The notes under the pieces: model-generated | Databases searched by the model: none | What the model was told of the DNA's origin: nothing | The model's input: only the letters and a program-made list of their open reading frames with translations | Part shown: in pieces, positions 42,845 to 52,221 of the stretch | How positions within the stretch are numbered: position 1 is the first letter of the stretch | Layout: every line of letters starts with the position of its first letter | Source of the DNA: Acetivibrio alkalicellulosi | GTDB taxonomy: Bacteria > Bacillota > Clostridia > Acetivibrionales > Acetivibrionaceae | Length of the DNA stretch: 64,000 nucleotides | Assembly: GCA_008125075.1 (NCBI GenBank) | Contig: VLTH01000001.1 | Location: 904,671 to 968,670, forward strand | Direction: 5' to 3' | Made by a program: the position numbers and the translations under genes

Positions 42845-43684
42845 GTGTCAGTAAGGAATATAACACCTGTTAAGGAATTTGAGGATATCCTGCCAAAGGA
42901 GTACAAAGATCTTGTAAATAAGGGACCTTTTAATAATAAAAAAAGTGTTGATGATTTGGGTACTTTTAAGGAAATTATAGAAGAGCATCCTCACTGTGCT
43001 GGATGTGGAGTATCTTTGGGGATTCGTTTGGCCTTAGCTTCATTGCCTTCTCCTGAGGATTCTTTAGTAGTAGGTACACCGGGATGTTCATTTTTTGCAC
43101 TATCCCAAAGTGCTGTAAATTATTCAAATACTGCTTTTGGAAATCAAAATGCAGTTGCAACAGGCTTAAAAAGAATGCTTCAAATACGTTACCCGGACAA
43201 ACACAAAGATGTAATTGTAATGGTGGGTGATGGGGGTATTGCAGATATTGGCCTTGATCTCACACTTCATTCCTGGTTTAGAAAGGAAAAAATAACCACT
43301 ATAATGCTGGATAATGAAGTATATGGTAATACAGGAGGACAAGAAAGTGGAATGTCAATGAAGGGAAGAGTCTTAAATATGGCTCCAACCGGCAAAAAAT
43401 TTGATAAGATACCTGTATTTGATATGGCAGAAGTTTCAGGATGTGTATACGGTGCTCGTGTTACAGTTGCTAATCCAAAAAAAGTTGGTCAGGTTGTAAG
43501 AAATGCAATTCTTATAGCTCGTGAAATAGGCCCAACATATGTGCAAATTTTTACTCCATGTCCAACTAATATGAAATTTCCACCAGACCAAACAATTAAA
43601 ATTGCAAAAGAAGCTCAAAAAGATCAGTACTCTTATAAAGAGTTTATGACAGATGAAGTTGCTGAGTATTTAAAGAATATATAA
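42845..43684 (+). CDS. 2-oxoacid:ferredoxin oxidoreductase, beta subunit (TPP-binding)
   Basis: The GTG start at 42845 follows GGGGGGAAAA. The 279-residue protein binds thiamine diphosphate and a 4Fe-4S cluster: HCAGCGVSLGIRLA (cluster cysteines), GTPGCSFFA, the TPP motif GDGGIADIG...DNEVYGNTGGQ, and the C-terminal TPCPTNMKFPP. This fits the pyruvate/2-ketoisovalerate group of four-subunit enzymes. It is the last gene of the operon and is followed by a family B hairpin at 43685-43776. Confidence 0.92.
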   Translation: MSVRNITPVKEFEDILPKEYKDLVNKGPFNNKKSVDDLGTFKEIIEEHPHCAGCGVSLGIRLALASLPSPEDSLVVGTPGCSFFALSQSAVNYSNTAFGNQNAVATGLKRMLQIRYPDKHKDVIVMVGDGGIADIGLDLTLHSWFRKEKITTIMLDNEVYGNTGGQESGMSMKGRVLNMAPTGKKFDKIPVFDMAEVSGCVYGARVTVANPKKVGQVVRNAILIAREIGPTYVQIFTPCPTNMKFPPDQTIKIAKEAQKDQYSYKEFMTDEVAEYLKNI

Positions 43685-43776
43685 TGACTTCCACTTTTTC
43701 TAAGTGCTTATTTAGGAACGAACTTCCACTATTTCACTACCCGTGAAAAGTGGAAGTTATATTTCGGACATTCCTT
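43685..43776. repeat. family B repeat downstream of the oxidoreductase operon
   Basis: GACTTCCACTTTTT opens the element. AACTTCCACTATTTCAC then pairs with GTGAAAAGTGGAAGTT, and the element ends ATATTTCGGACATTCC. The inner palindrome could serve as a terminator. Confidence 0.65.
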
Positions 43777-43872
43777 ATTATAAATAAATACGCACTTGGA
43801 ATATAAGTGGAGTTTGTGTTTTAGATGACACTCTTACATATAAGATAAATAAGAAAGGGAAGGTGATCTATC

Positions 43873-45024
43873 ATTAAAACATTAATGCCTCCAAGTAGAA
43901 TTGGAATTATTGGTGGTGGCCAGCTAGGGAGAATGCTTAGTATAGAAGCAAAAAGGATGGGATACTACGTTTGTGTGTTAGATCCTACTCCTAGTTGTCC
44001 TGCTGGTCAAGTGTCAGATTATCAGATAACCGCACCATTTACTGATTACAATTCAATAAAAGAACTTGCAAAAAATTCAGATGTATTAACTTATGAATTT
44101 GAACACATTGATTCAGATATACTTTGTAAACTTGAAATGGAAGGCTATAATATTTATCCTTCTGGAAAAACCCTAAAAAAAATACAAAACAAATTAGATC
44201 AAAAGCTATTATTACAAGCTGCTGGATTACCTGTTCCAGCATTTAGAAAAGTCAGCACTAAAGAAGATGTTTTAGAAATAATAGGTGAATATGGATTGCC
44301 AGTTTTGCTAAAAACTTGTTCAGGTGGTTATGATGGTAAAGGAAATATTATCATAAAAGATATAAAAGATGTTGACAAGGCCTTTGATGCATTTAAGGGT
44401 CGTGAACTTATGGTAGAACAGTTTATTAATTTTAAGTGTGAACTGTCAACAATAGTTTGTCGTGGGTTTGATAAAAATATAACAAACTTTCCTGTGGTTG
44501 AAAATATCCACAATAACAGCATATTAAACCTTACAAAAGTCCCAGCATTAATAGAGAAATCTGTTGAGAATAAAGCTCTAGATGTTGCTAAAAGAGTTTT
44601 AGACGTATTTGATGACTATGGTATCTTTTGCATTGAGATGTTTCTTGATGAACATGACAATATATATATTAATGAGATAGCCCCAAGACCTCACAATTCA
44701 GGTCATTATACTATTGAAGCTTGTGTTACGTCTCAATATGGACAGTTATTAAGGATAATTACAGGAATGCCCCAGGGCTCTACAAAATTATTGTCTCCTT
44801 GTGCCATGGTAAACATATTAGGTAATGAAGTTAATGGTGAATATACTTTTGATGGTTTTGATACTGTTTTAAACCTTGAAAAAGTATACATTCATGTATA
44901 TGGCAAGGCTTTAACTCAAAACTTAAAAAAAATTGGTCATATAACAGCTTTAGACAACACACGTGATGCTGCTGTAAAGAAAGCTCAGGATGCATTAAAG
45001 AAAATTGTAGTAAAGCCTAAGTAA
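43873..45024 (+). CDS. purK: N5-carboxyaminoimidazole ribonucleotide synthase
   Basis: This ATP-grasp enzyme carboxylates AIR to N5-CAIR in purine synthesis. It shows IGIIGGGQLGRMLSIEAKRMG at the N-terminus, the ATP-grasp core (KTCSGGYDGKGN, VEQFINFKCE) and NEIAPRPHNSGHYTIEAC. The first ATG (43885) is 18 bases from the ribosome site GGGAAGGTGA, while an in-frame ATT at 43873 has ideal spacing and adds MIKTL, matching the usual length of PurK N-termini. I therefore favour ATT, with ATG as the alternative. purE follows after 22 bases. Confidence 0.92.
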   Translation: MKTLMPPSRIGIIGGGQLGRMLSIEAKRMGYYVCVLDPTPSCPAGQVSDYQITAPFTDYNSIKELAKNSDVLTYEFEHIDSDILCKLEMEGYNIYPSGKTLKKIQNKLDQKLLLQAAGLPVPAFRKVSTKEDVLEIIGEYGLPVLLKTCSGGYDGKGNIIIKDIKDVDKAFDAFKGRELMVEQFINFKCELSTIVCRGFDKNITNFPVVENIHNNSILNLTKVPALIEKSVENKALDVAKRVLDVFDDYGIFCIEMFLDEHDNIYINEIAPRPHNSGHYTIEACVTSQYGQLLRIITGMPQGSTKLLSPCAMVNILGNEVNGEYTFDGFDTVLNLEKVYIHVYGKALTQNLKKIGHITALDNTRDAAVKKAQDALKKIVVKPK

Positions 45025-45046
45025 CATATTTGAAAGGATGATATAA

Positions 45047-45493
45047 ATGGCTAGTGGTATTAAAAGGGTAGGAATTATTATGGGAAGTGATTCAGATCTT
45101 CCAGTAATGAAAAAAGCTGCTGAAATTTTAGATAGTCTAAATGTTGGATATGAAATAAGTATAGTATCTGCTCATAGAACTCCAGATAAAATGTACCATT
45201 ATGCAAAAACTGCAGAAGAAAGAGGTATTGATGTTATTATAGCCGGTGCAGGAGGATCTGCTCATTTGCCTGGTATGGTTGCAGCAATAACACATTTGCC
45301 TGTTATTGGTGTCCCAATAAAATCAAGAAATTTAGATGGGATAGATTCCCTTATGTCAATTGTACAAATGCCTGCTGGTATTCCTGTAGCAACAGTACCT
45401 GTAAATGATTCGGAAAATGCTGCATTACTTGCTGCAAGAATAATAGGGCTTAATGATTTGACTGTTAGAAATGCACTTTCATCTGCAATGTAA
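45047..45493 (+). CDS. purE: N5-carboxyaminoimidazole ribonucleotide mutase
   Basis: The 148-residue protein carries PurE signatures: [55 protein letters not shown] and [12 protein letters not shown]. It is the class I mutase that converts N5-CAIR to CAIR and normally works with PurK, whose gene lies immediately upstream. Other purine genes are absent from the window, so this pair is separated from the main pur operon. Confidence 0.95.
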   Translation: MASGIKRVGIIMGSDSDLPVMKKAAEILDSLNVGYEISIVSAHRTPDKMYHYAKTAEERGIDVIIAGAGGSAHLPGMVAAITHLPVIGVPIKSRNLDGIDSLMSIVQMPAGIPVATVPVNDSENAALLAARIIGLNDLTVRNALSSAM

Positions 45494-45829
45494 TTTATGT
45501 TTTAAAATTTCATGATAATTTGGTAAATAGTGAACAATTGCATTGTATGGGTGCCTTTTGTTTTGTTATTTATAATTGTTTTTTTTCTTTTTTTTATGTA
45601 AAATATATTTAAGGGTATAAAAGTTATTGGATACTGTTTTCTTTTAAAATATACATATTATAATGTACAGTGAATTCGAATTATAGTGGTAAAAAGGTTC
45701 ATATTTCTGCCCTATTATATTAGAGTCTTAGAACAAATTTAAGATAGTTTTTATATTGATTATTTATTATTGTTCTTATAAAATTAAGAACAAAATAAAA
45801 TAAATAAGTAATTATAAGGGGGAAAAATT
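45494..45829 (+). other. intergenic region upstream of the xylanase, with a small palindrome
   Basis: AT-rich DNA with a family E fragment (GAGTCTTAGAACAAAT near 45722). The 24-base palindrome TTGTTCTTA-TAAAAT-TAAGAACAA at 45770-45793 is 37 bases before the xylanase start and could be a repressor operator. No promoter is clear enough to call. Confidence 0.4.
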
Positions 45830-47758
45830 ATGAAAAGAGTAGGAAATTTAATTATTGTGTTTGTATTGTTGGCAAGCATAATAATGCCGTCGACAGGAGG
45901 TGTGTTTGCATCTTCAAATCTTCTTATTAATCCTGGATTTGAGACAGGAGATGAAACTGGATGGTATCCCTATGGAGAGGATCACTCAATTGCTGTTGTT
46001 TCTCGTAGTCCAAAGAGTGGTAATTATTGTGCTTTTGTTACAGGAAGGACTGACTCCTGGAATGGTATTGCACAAGATATGACTGATATTGTTCAGTTAG
46101 GAAAAGCATACGAAGTTTCAGCCTGGGTAAAGGTTGACGCACCTGGTACTCATGAAGTAAAAATATCTATGAAAAGAGTTGAAGGTTCAGCAGATCCAGA
46201 CTATGACACTATTTCAGTTGTAAATATGAGTGGTAATGTATGGACTCGTCTTTCAGGAGCCTATTCTATTTCTGCTCCTGCAACACTTTTGGAAATGTAC
46301 ATTGAAGGACCAAATGCTGGTATTGATTTTTATGTGGATGATGTAGAACTTATAGAAATGTATATGAATAGTGAAAACTGGAGACAAATTTCTGATGAAA
46401 GAATTGAGGAAATCAGAAAAAGAGATGCATCAATTAGAATAGTTGACTCAAATAACAGAGCTGTAAGTGGTGTTAGCATAGAAGTTAATCAAACAAGAAA
46501 TCACTTTCCTTTTGGATCGGCTCTTACAAGACATGCAATGCACGATAGCAGATATACAGACTTTTTTAAAGAAAATTTTGAGTGGGCTGTTTTTGAAAAT
46601 GAATCTAAGTGGTATCATAATGAGACAAGTAACGGTAATGTAAGTTATGCTGATGCAGACTTCATGTACAACTGGTGTGTCGAAAATAATATAACTGTGA
46701 GAGGACATTGTATATTCTGGGAAGTTGAAGAGTATGTACCATCATGGGTACGCAGTCTTTCTGGAACTCAACTTCGCAGTGCTATGGAAAGAAGGCTTGA
46801 AAGTGTTGTTAAGCATTTTAAAGGAAAGTTTGTAGACTGGGATGTAAATAATGAAATGCTTCATGGCAGTTTCTTTAGAGATAGACTAGGTGATGATATT
46901 TGGTTATGGATGTTTAACAGAACAAGAGAATTAGATCCTGATGCAAAGCTTTTTGTTAATGACTATAATGTTATTTCAGAAGCAGAAACTGATGAATTTG
47001 TACAACAAATTCAATGGTTTTTAGATAATGGAGTTCAAATTGACGGTATTGGTGCACAGGGACACTTTCCGAGAGACAGAGTTGTTGATCCTGTTGTTGT
47101 TGAAAGCAGAATAAACACTTTAGGTTCACTTGGCATACCTGTCTGGATAACAGAATATGACTCAACTGCAGCAGACGTAAATTTACGAGCTGACAACCTT
47201 GAAAAACTTTACAGAATTGCTTTTTCAAATCCACATATTGAAGGTATCTTAATGTGGGGATTCCATGCTAATTCACATTGGAGAGGTCAGGACGCAGCTA
47301 TAGTTGACCATGACTGGACTGTAAATGAAGCAGGAAAAAGATATCAAGCTCTTAGAAAAGAATGGACTACAAATGACTTAGGTACTACTAATAACAATGG
47401 TGCTTATAATTTCAGAGGATTCCATGGTACATATGATGTTAAAATAACTGCTCCAGGAAGAGCGCCTATAGTTACTACTATAGATTTAGAACCTGGAGCT
47501 GGAACAGCTTTATATACATTTACACTAGATGGAAGTCAAATTCCTTCTGTTATGTATGGAGACTTAAATGGTGATGGACTTATAAACTCTTCAGATGCTG
47601 TTCTTTTAAGAAGACATATACTAGAAATTATTGAACTTGACAGTAATGCAAAAAAAGCTGCAGATTTAAATGGTGATGGTGTTATAGATTCTACAGATTT
47701 TATATTATTGAGAAGATATATTCTTGAAATTATTCCTTCTCTTCCTGTAGGACAATAG
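45830..47758 (+). CDS. secreted GH10 endo-1,4-beta-xylanase with CBM and dockerin
   Basis: The 642-residue enzyme has a signal peptide (1-27), a CBM4/9- or CBM22-like jelly roll (28-175, NLLINPGFETG to FYVDDVEL), a GH10 catalytic domain (about 185-525), a short beta-sandwich tail, and a type I dockerin (574-635) with two DLNGDG repeats. The acid/base glutamate is E342 (WDVNNEM) and the nucleophile E442 (WITEYDS). It cuts internal bonds of xylan outside the cell and would attach to a cohesin scaffold. A GGGTGCAT...ATGCACCC hairpin at 47771-47792 ends the gene. Confidence 0.93.
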   Translation: MKRVGNLIIVFVLLASIIMPSTGGVFASSNLLINPGFETGDETGWYPYGEDHSIAVVSRSPKSGNYCAFVTGRTDSWNGIAQDMTDIVQLGKAYEVSAWVKVDAPGTHEVKISMKRVEGSADPDYDTISVVNMSGNVWTRLSGAYSISAPATLLEMYIEGPNAGIDFYVDDVELIEMYMNSENWRQISDERIEEIRKRDASIRIVDSNNRAVSGVSIEVNQTRNHFPFGSALTRHAMHDSRYTDFFKENFEWAVFENESKWYHNETSNGNVSYADADFMYNWCVENNITVRGHCIFWEVEEYVPSWVRSLSGTQLRSAMERRLESVVKHFKGKFVDWDVNNEMLHGSFFRDRLGDDIWLWMFNRTRELDPDAKLFVNDYNVISEAETDEFVQQIQWFLDNGVQIDGIGAQGHFPRDRVVDPVVVESRINTLGSLGIPVWITEYDSTAADVNLRADNLEKLYRIAFSNPHIEGILMWGFHANSHWRGQDAAIVDHDWTVNEAGKRYQALRKEWTTNDLGTTNNNGAYNFRGFHGTYDVKITAPGRAPIVTTIDLEPGAGTALYTFTLDGSQIPSVMYGDLNGDGLINSSDAVLLRRHILEIIELDSNAKKAADLNGDGVIDSTDFILLRRYILEIIPSLPVGQ

Positions 47759-47770
47759 TAAATGTTTCAG

Positions 47771-47792
47771 GGTGCATTTTTTAATGCACCCT
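47771..47792 (+). terminator. hairpin terminator after the xylanase gene
   Basis: GGGTGCATT and AATGCACCC form the stem, followed by TTTATC. The arms match family C ends, but no flanking direct repeat is seen. Confidence 0.6.
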
Positions 47793-47895
47793 TTATCACC
47801 ATATGATATTTAAAAATTCTATGTCTTATATTTAAGGAGATATCTTCTTTATATGAAGCTTAGATAGGTAATTTAAAAATGTGCATATCATAAAT

Positions 47896-48003
47896 TTGAC
47901 ATTCATGAGCATAAAGCTTAGCAACAAAGGATTAAAAGTATAATTGGAATGAATGTCGCTGCGCATGTGCACGTATGCGAAGCAAACAAATTGCACGTGC
48001 ATT
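47896..48003 (-). repeat. two-hairpin repeat, family D, copy 2 (reverse orientation)
   Basis: TTGACATTCATGAGCA on the left and GCGCATGTGCACGTATGCGAAGCAAACAAATTGCACGTGC on the right are the reverse complement of the copy at 21986-22066. A 24-base longer spacer lies within the GACATTCAT hairpin. Confidence 0.75.
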
Positions 48004-48065
48004 AAATAAAAGGTTCTATTCTAAAAAAGTATTTTCAGAATAGATTTGTTTTAGGGGAGATATAT

Positions 48066-50492
48066 GTGTTGAAATGTAACAAATATTATTTTATTATTAT
48101 TTTATTTGCAATATTTTGTTTTTCATATAAGGTATGTTATTCCAACTCACCACCTCTAGTAATGAAAGGCAATACAGTATATCCAATTAACAATAATAAT
48201 ATAAGGCTTGTAAGTGAAAAAATAACAATTCGTTATGATGCTATTACAGATGATGACACCTATAATATGCATGAAGTAGAGGTTGTGTTTAATTTTCACA
48301 ATACAGGTAATGAAACTGAATTAGAAATAGGTTTTCCTAATACAGCAAATTATAATGAAACGTTAATAGATTTTGAAGCTTTATCTTATACAGATTTAGT
48401 TCCTTTTAATGTTGAATTATATGATGGAGGCAACTTATTAGGTAGAGATGAATACTATTATACTTCCTTTTATAAATGGAACATGCATTTTGAAAAGGAT
48501 GAAAAGAAATCAATTATAGTAAGATATAAATTTGTAAATCATAAAGGAGCTGACTACATTCTAAGAACAGGGTCACTATGGAAAGGACGTATTGACAAAA
48601 TTGAAGTTTATGTAGAGTTTCCTGAGCCTGTTTCATACTTAGAAATATATGCAACTCCAGAGAATTACTTATATAACGGAAAGGGAATTGAATGGCATTT
48701 TGAAAACATAAATCCTGATTTTGATCTTTATGTAAAGCATGTTAAAGTACCAGACTTTTATGATTTAAAACGTGAAGCTTATAATCCATTTCAAAATGAT
48801 TTTAATGATTACGTGTGGGATAAGTCTTTGTTTTATATAGGTACTATGATTGACTATGAAGGTCAGGATATAATGCTGTATGATTATCCTGATACAGACA
48901 GAATTGTGGAAGAAATACACAAAAGACTTTCTGTATGTGAATTAGTTCGTAATGAAATTTATGCGCGAAATGGTTATGTGTTTAAAGACCCAAAATGGAT
49001 GGAATTATTTTCAATTCAGCAATGGTATGAGCCTGATGAAAATTTTAACTTTATCAAGTTAAATGATATTGAAAAAATAAATATCGAGCAAATTATTAAA
49101 TTTGAAAATACAATACAATATACTGATGATATTACTTCTGATGAACTAATTAATAATTTTATTGAGTATTCTCAAAAGTATAATGATAAAAAAATTATAT
49201 CTTACACAGGTTATAATGTATCACACAGATATGCAAATCGAAATTACAATAAAATAATGAGAGAAAATGAGCGTATAAAAGAAAATCGTTCAAAGTTTCA
49301 AGAGTTAATAATACTTCCATGTAGTTTTATTGAATTTATTACTGATGAAAAAAAGCAATTAAAACTTTCGCCAATAGCACCAGAAACTTTGGAATTACAA
49401 AACATGTATGTTTTTGGTGATAATATAATTAAAGTTTCAAATGATGAAAACACCAAATTATTAAAACACATAGAAGGCTTATTATATGTTCTAACAGAAT
49501 TAGATTCAATGAAAGTAAAAAGTATAAGTCCTAGTGGCAAATATGCAATCATATCAGGATCAAGTATTCCAGGATTTATTGAAGATGATATCTATCTTGT
49601 ATCAATGGATGATGGTATAGGTTATTTAATTGGAAATGGAGATTTTGAAAACTATCAGTTTGAATGGTCTATTAAGGATTCACTTCAATATAGACATAAA
49701 ATAAATAATAGAAACCTAGTTAAACATTTTAATTCTACAACCAATAAATTTACTTCTCGAGTCATTCCAATAAATGATTTTGAAAAGTATTATGTTTCAG
49801 ATGATGAAACAATTGCTATTCAATCAGGAAATATTATATATTATATGGGACAAAAAGATGATTCCTTTGAGAAAATAGTAGATGATGGGAATCTAATAGG
49901 CTTTTCATCTAATTGTAAAGTTTTATTTTATGAAGGTTCTACTATTAAAGAATTTGACCCTATTAATTCTGTGATTCGTAAACTAGCTGAAGTGGATTAT
50001 CCAATATGGAAAACAGAATGTGTGAATAATAATTACATTATTTATTGCGGTATTGATATAATTTATTGCTATAATCAAAATTCTAATACCTTATATAAGT
50101 TTAATGACATTAAAAACAGTACAGATTTAAAATTTTCTCCTGAAGGTGATAAATTATTAGTTCATATTGAAAGTATATTTGACAACAATTCTACAACATA
50201 TATTATTTATGGTAACAGTAATGAAAAAAGACCATTAAAACTTCTAAGTCAAAAATCCGTGTGGATTGATAATAACTATATAGTTACTTTTTCAGTTGAC
50301 TTAGATAATGATGAAATATTAAAAACTATAACAAATATTTCTGACGAAGTTACTTTGTATTTTAGTTCTGATTCAAAATCTATTGGAAAGTTAGATAATT
50401 CAGTCCTAAACAGACCAATTAATTATATTGGATTTATTGTACTAATAATACTTTGTATAATTTATTGGTTATATAAGAAAAAAATCCGTTAA
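48066..50492 (+). CDS. large exported YARHG-domain protein of unknown function
   Basis: The start is GTG 48066 (or the adjacent TTG) behind AGGGGAGA. The 808-residue protein has a signal sequence (about 5-25), a beta-rich N-terminal domain (about 30-250) in which DDDTYNMHEVEVVFNFHNTG resembles a DUF4424-type fold, and a YARHG domain near residues 300-335 (VRNEIYARNGYVFKD...WYEPDENF). A C-terminal beta-propeller-like half (about 430-760) follows, then a final transmembrane helix (about 783-800). It would be anchored in the membrane facing outward. No enzyme motif is seen. Confidence 0.68.
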   Translation: MLKCNKYYFIIILFAIFCFSYKVCYSNSPPLVMKGNTVYPINNNNIRLVSEKITIRYDAITDDDTYNMHEVEVVFNFHNTGNETELEIGFPNTANYNETLIDFEALSYTDLVPFNVELYDGGNLLGRDEYYYTSFYKWNMHFEKDEKKSIIVRYKFVNHKGADYILRTGSLWKGRIDKIEVYVEFPEPVSYLEIYATPENYLYNGKGIEWHFENINPDFDLYVKHVKVPDFYDLKREAYNPFQNDFNDYVWDKSLFYIGTMIDYEGQDIMLYDYPDTDRIVEEIHKRLSVCELVRNEIYARNGYVFKDPKWMELFSIQQWYEPDENFNFIKLNDIEKINIEQIIKFENTIQYTDDITSDELINNFIEYSQKYNDKKIISYTGYNVSHRYANRNYNKIMRENERIKENRSKFQELIILPCSFIEFITDEKKQLKLSPIAPETLELQNMYVFGDNIIKVSNDENTKLLKHIEGLLYVLTELDSMKVKSISPSGKYAIISGSSIPGFIEDDIYLVSMDDGIGYLIGNGDFENYQFEWSIKDSLQYRHKINNRNLVKHFNSTTNKFTSRVIPINDFEKYYVSDDETIAIQSGNIIYYMGQKDDSFEKIVDDGNLIGFSSNCKVLFYEGSTIKEFDPINSVIRKLAEVDYPIWKTECVNNNYIIYCGIDIIYCYNQNSNTLYKFNDIKNSTDLKFSPEGDKLLVHIESIFDNNSTTYIIYGNSNEKRPLKLLSQKSVWIDNNYIVTFSVDLDNDEILKTITNISDEVTLYFSSDSKSIGKLDNSVLNRPINYIGFIVLIILCIIYWLYKKKIR

Positions 50493-50503
50493 CGGATTTT
50501 TTT
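50478..50503 (+). terminator. terminator overlapping the YARHG gene stop
   Basis: AAAAAAATCCGTT pairs with AACGGATTTTTTT, including the stop codon. A second AT-rich hairpin (TGATTAGACAAAAT...ATTTTGTCTAATCA) follows at 50511-50542. Confidence 0.85.
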
Positions 50504-50617
50504 CTTCCTCTGATTAGACAAAATTTTTATTTTGTCTAATCATGTGTAATTTTTTATACTCTATTTATCAGAATAATTATTATACATTAAATATTTGTAA
50601 TCCTAATATAGACTAAT

Positions 50618-50675
50618 TTTCGAATTAGCAAACTTTTAATAAGATATAGTTCCTCTTTTTATGGCAGCAGAACCA
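50618..50675 (-). repeat. degenerate family A repeat, reverse orientation
   Basis: On the minus strand TTCTGCTGCCATAAAAAGAGGAACTATATCTT recalls the TTCCGCTGCGATAAACAGAGGAGCTATATCTT of family A copy 1. Confidence 0.5.
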
Positions 50676-50688
50676 GTAATATTTTCTT

Positions 50689-50726
50689 GGTTCTTAAGTT
50701 GAATTTCTAAATTCAACTTAAGAACC
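50689..50726 (-). terminator. perfect 18-bp stem hairpin ending the NRPS operon
   Basis: GGTTCTTAAGTTGAATTT is followed by CT and then its exact complement, 13 bases beyond the stop of the last gene of the minus-strand operon. The stem is long and AT-rich and lacks a clear T-run, so it may also act as a 3' stability element. Confidence 0.65.
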
Positions 50727-50738
50727 TTATAATGCAAA

Positions 50739-52214
50739 TTACAATATTTTAATAATGTTTTTGTTGATCAAATCTATAGTTAAATCCACAATTTCAGGAT
50801 CAAACTGAGTACCTGCTCCCTTTTTTAACTCCTCTATAGCTATATGGACAGATTTTTTATTCTGATATGTACGATCTGTTGTCATAGCGTCAAAAGCATC
50901 AGCTACAGATAAAATTCTTGCCAGAAAAGGAATTTCTTCTCCTTTTAACCCATCAGGATAACCTGTACCATCATATTTCTCATGGTGATGACGTACAAGA
51001 GGAACAACACTTGAAAACATGGAAACTGCAGAAAGTATTAATGCTCCTCTTATGGTATGTTTCTTGATCTCATTATACTCATCAAAATCAAGTTTTCCTG
51101 TCTTTTTAAGTATTTTATCTTCAGTTCCTATTTTTCCTATGTCGTGGAATATTCCTCCATCTCGTAATAGTTCTATATCATTTTGTGGTAAATTCAGAGC
51201 TGTGCCAATTTTCACTGCATAGTCAGACACCCTGTCTGAATGACTGCAAGTATAATTATCTTTTGCATCTATTGTAAGCCTTATTGTTGAAACTGCCTCA
51301 ATATACCATACAGCCAAATCCTCTCGAGATTTTCGTAGTTCTTCCTTTTTAATATTTATAATCGAGTGAAGTAAAGAATTATTAATACTCGACGAAATAA
51401 GGCTTTTAAATATATTCAATAATTTTAATGATTCTTCATTCAGTTTTTTAGTAGTTTTAAAGTATAGTACACCAATGGTCGGAAATTTATGTAATTTAAT
51501 TGGTAAAAAGACATTTTCATTTATAATAAACAAAGAATTCTTAGTTCTGACTGTTCCCATTGATTCCATCAACTCATAATCAATGTCATTTAATTCTTGA
51601 TATTTTCCAGTACCTTTAAATATTGTACCATTAGTAAGTTTTATTTCTTCGTCCTCAATATTATCTATTAGAATAAATGCGTCCTTTGTTTCAAAAACAT
51701 TTATAATTTCATCTAGTAAATCTTTTATTAAGTGGTCTAAAGAAGATAGCTTGTAGATATTTGGTACGGCACTAATAATCTTATTTAGCCCATCTCGTGT
51801 TGATTTAATGGTACTCATCATTTGTGCAGAACGCTGGGCTGATTTTATAAGTATCAATAGTTGAGTATTGTTGGTACTTTTTTCACAATAGCTGGAAACA
51901 TCTAATTGTTCCATAATTTCTAAAGGAGGTGATTGAGCATATCCTGTTAAAAGCAATATAAATAATTCCTTGTTAAATTTGCGTATTTCTTCAACAACCT
52001 TATCCCCTCTCATCTCATCCATAAGGTAGTCAAGAAGTAAAAGATCATACTCAGATGTTTTTAATTTCTCTAAAGCCTTAGATGCACTTGTCTCACCTTC
52101 AACATCATAACCATAACCTTTTAATACGGCAACTTTATTTTTTACATATTGATTATCATCATCCAATAGAAGCATTTTAAATTCTTTTCTTGTATTTTTT
52201 TGATTAAGTCTCAT
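50739..52214 (-). CDS. response regulator with HD-GYP c-di-GMP phosphodiesterase output (NRPS operon)
   Basis: The 491-residue protein has a receiver domain (about 12-130) with phospho-acceptor D62 (LLLDYLM), threonine in LLLTG and lysine in CEKS. A GAF-like linker (about 140-310) and an HD-GYP domain with FHDIGKIG and HHHEKYDGTGYPDG follow. It should hydrolyse c-di-GMP under control of phosphorylation. It lies 7 bases after the histidine kinase gene, so that kinase is its obvious partner. It closely resembles the regulator at 25656-27155, including the linker. Confidence 0.93.
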   Translation of the reverse strand: MRLNQKNTRKEFKMLLLDDDNQYVKNKVAVLKGYGYDVEGETSASKALEKLKTSEYDLLLLDYLMDEMRGDKVVEEIRKFNKELFILLLTGYAQSPPLEIMEQLDVSSYCEKSTNNTQLLILIKSAQRSAQMMSTIKSTRDGLNKIISAVPNIYKLSSLDHLIKDLLDEIINVFETKDAFILIDNIEDEEIKLTNGTIFKGTGKYQELNDIDYELMESMGTVRTKNSLFIINENVFLPIKLHKFPTIGVLYFKTTKKLNEESLKLLNIFKSLISSSINNSLLHSIINIKKEELRKSREDLAVWYIEAVSTIRLTIDAKDNYTCSHSDRVSDYAVKIGTALNLPQNDIELLRDGGIFHDIGKIGTEDKILKKTGKLDFDEYNEIKKHTIRGALILSAVSMFSSVVPLVRHHHEKYDGTGYPDGLKGEEIPFLARILSVADAFDAMTTDRTYQNKKSVHIAIEELKKGAGTQFDPEIVDLTIDLINKNIIKIL

Positions 52215-52221
52215 GACTAGC

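Noticed and set aside
47771-47792. Fourth family C element after the xylanase
   Set aside because: The palindrome has the right ends but the flanks (TGTTTCA and TTTATC) show no target duplication, so a plain terminator is simpler.
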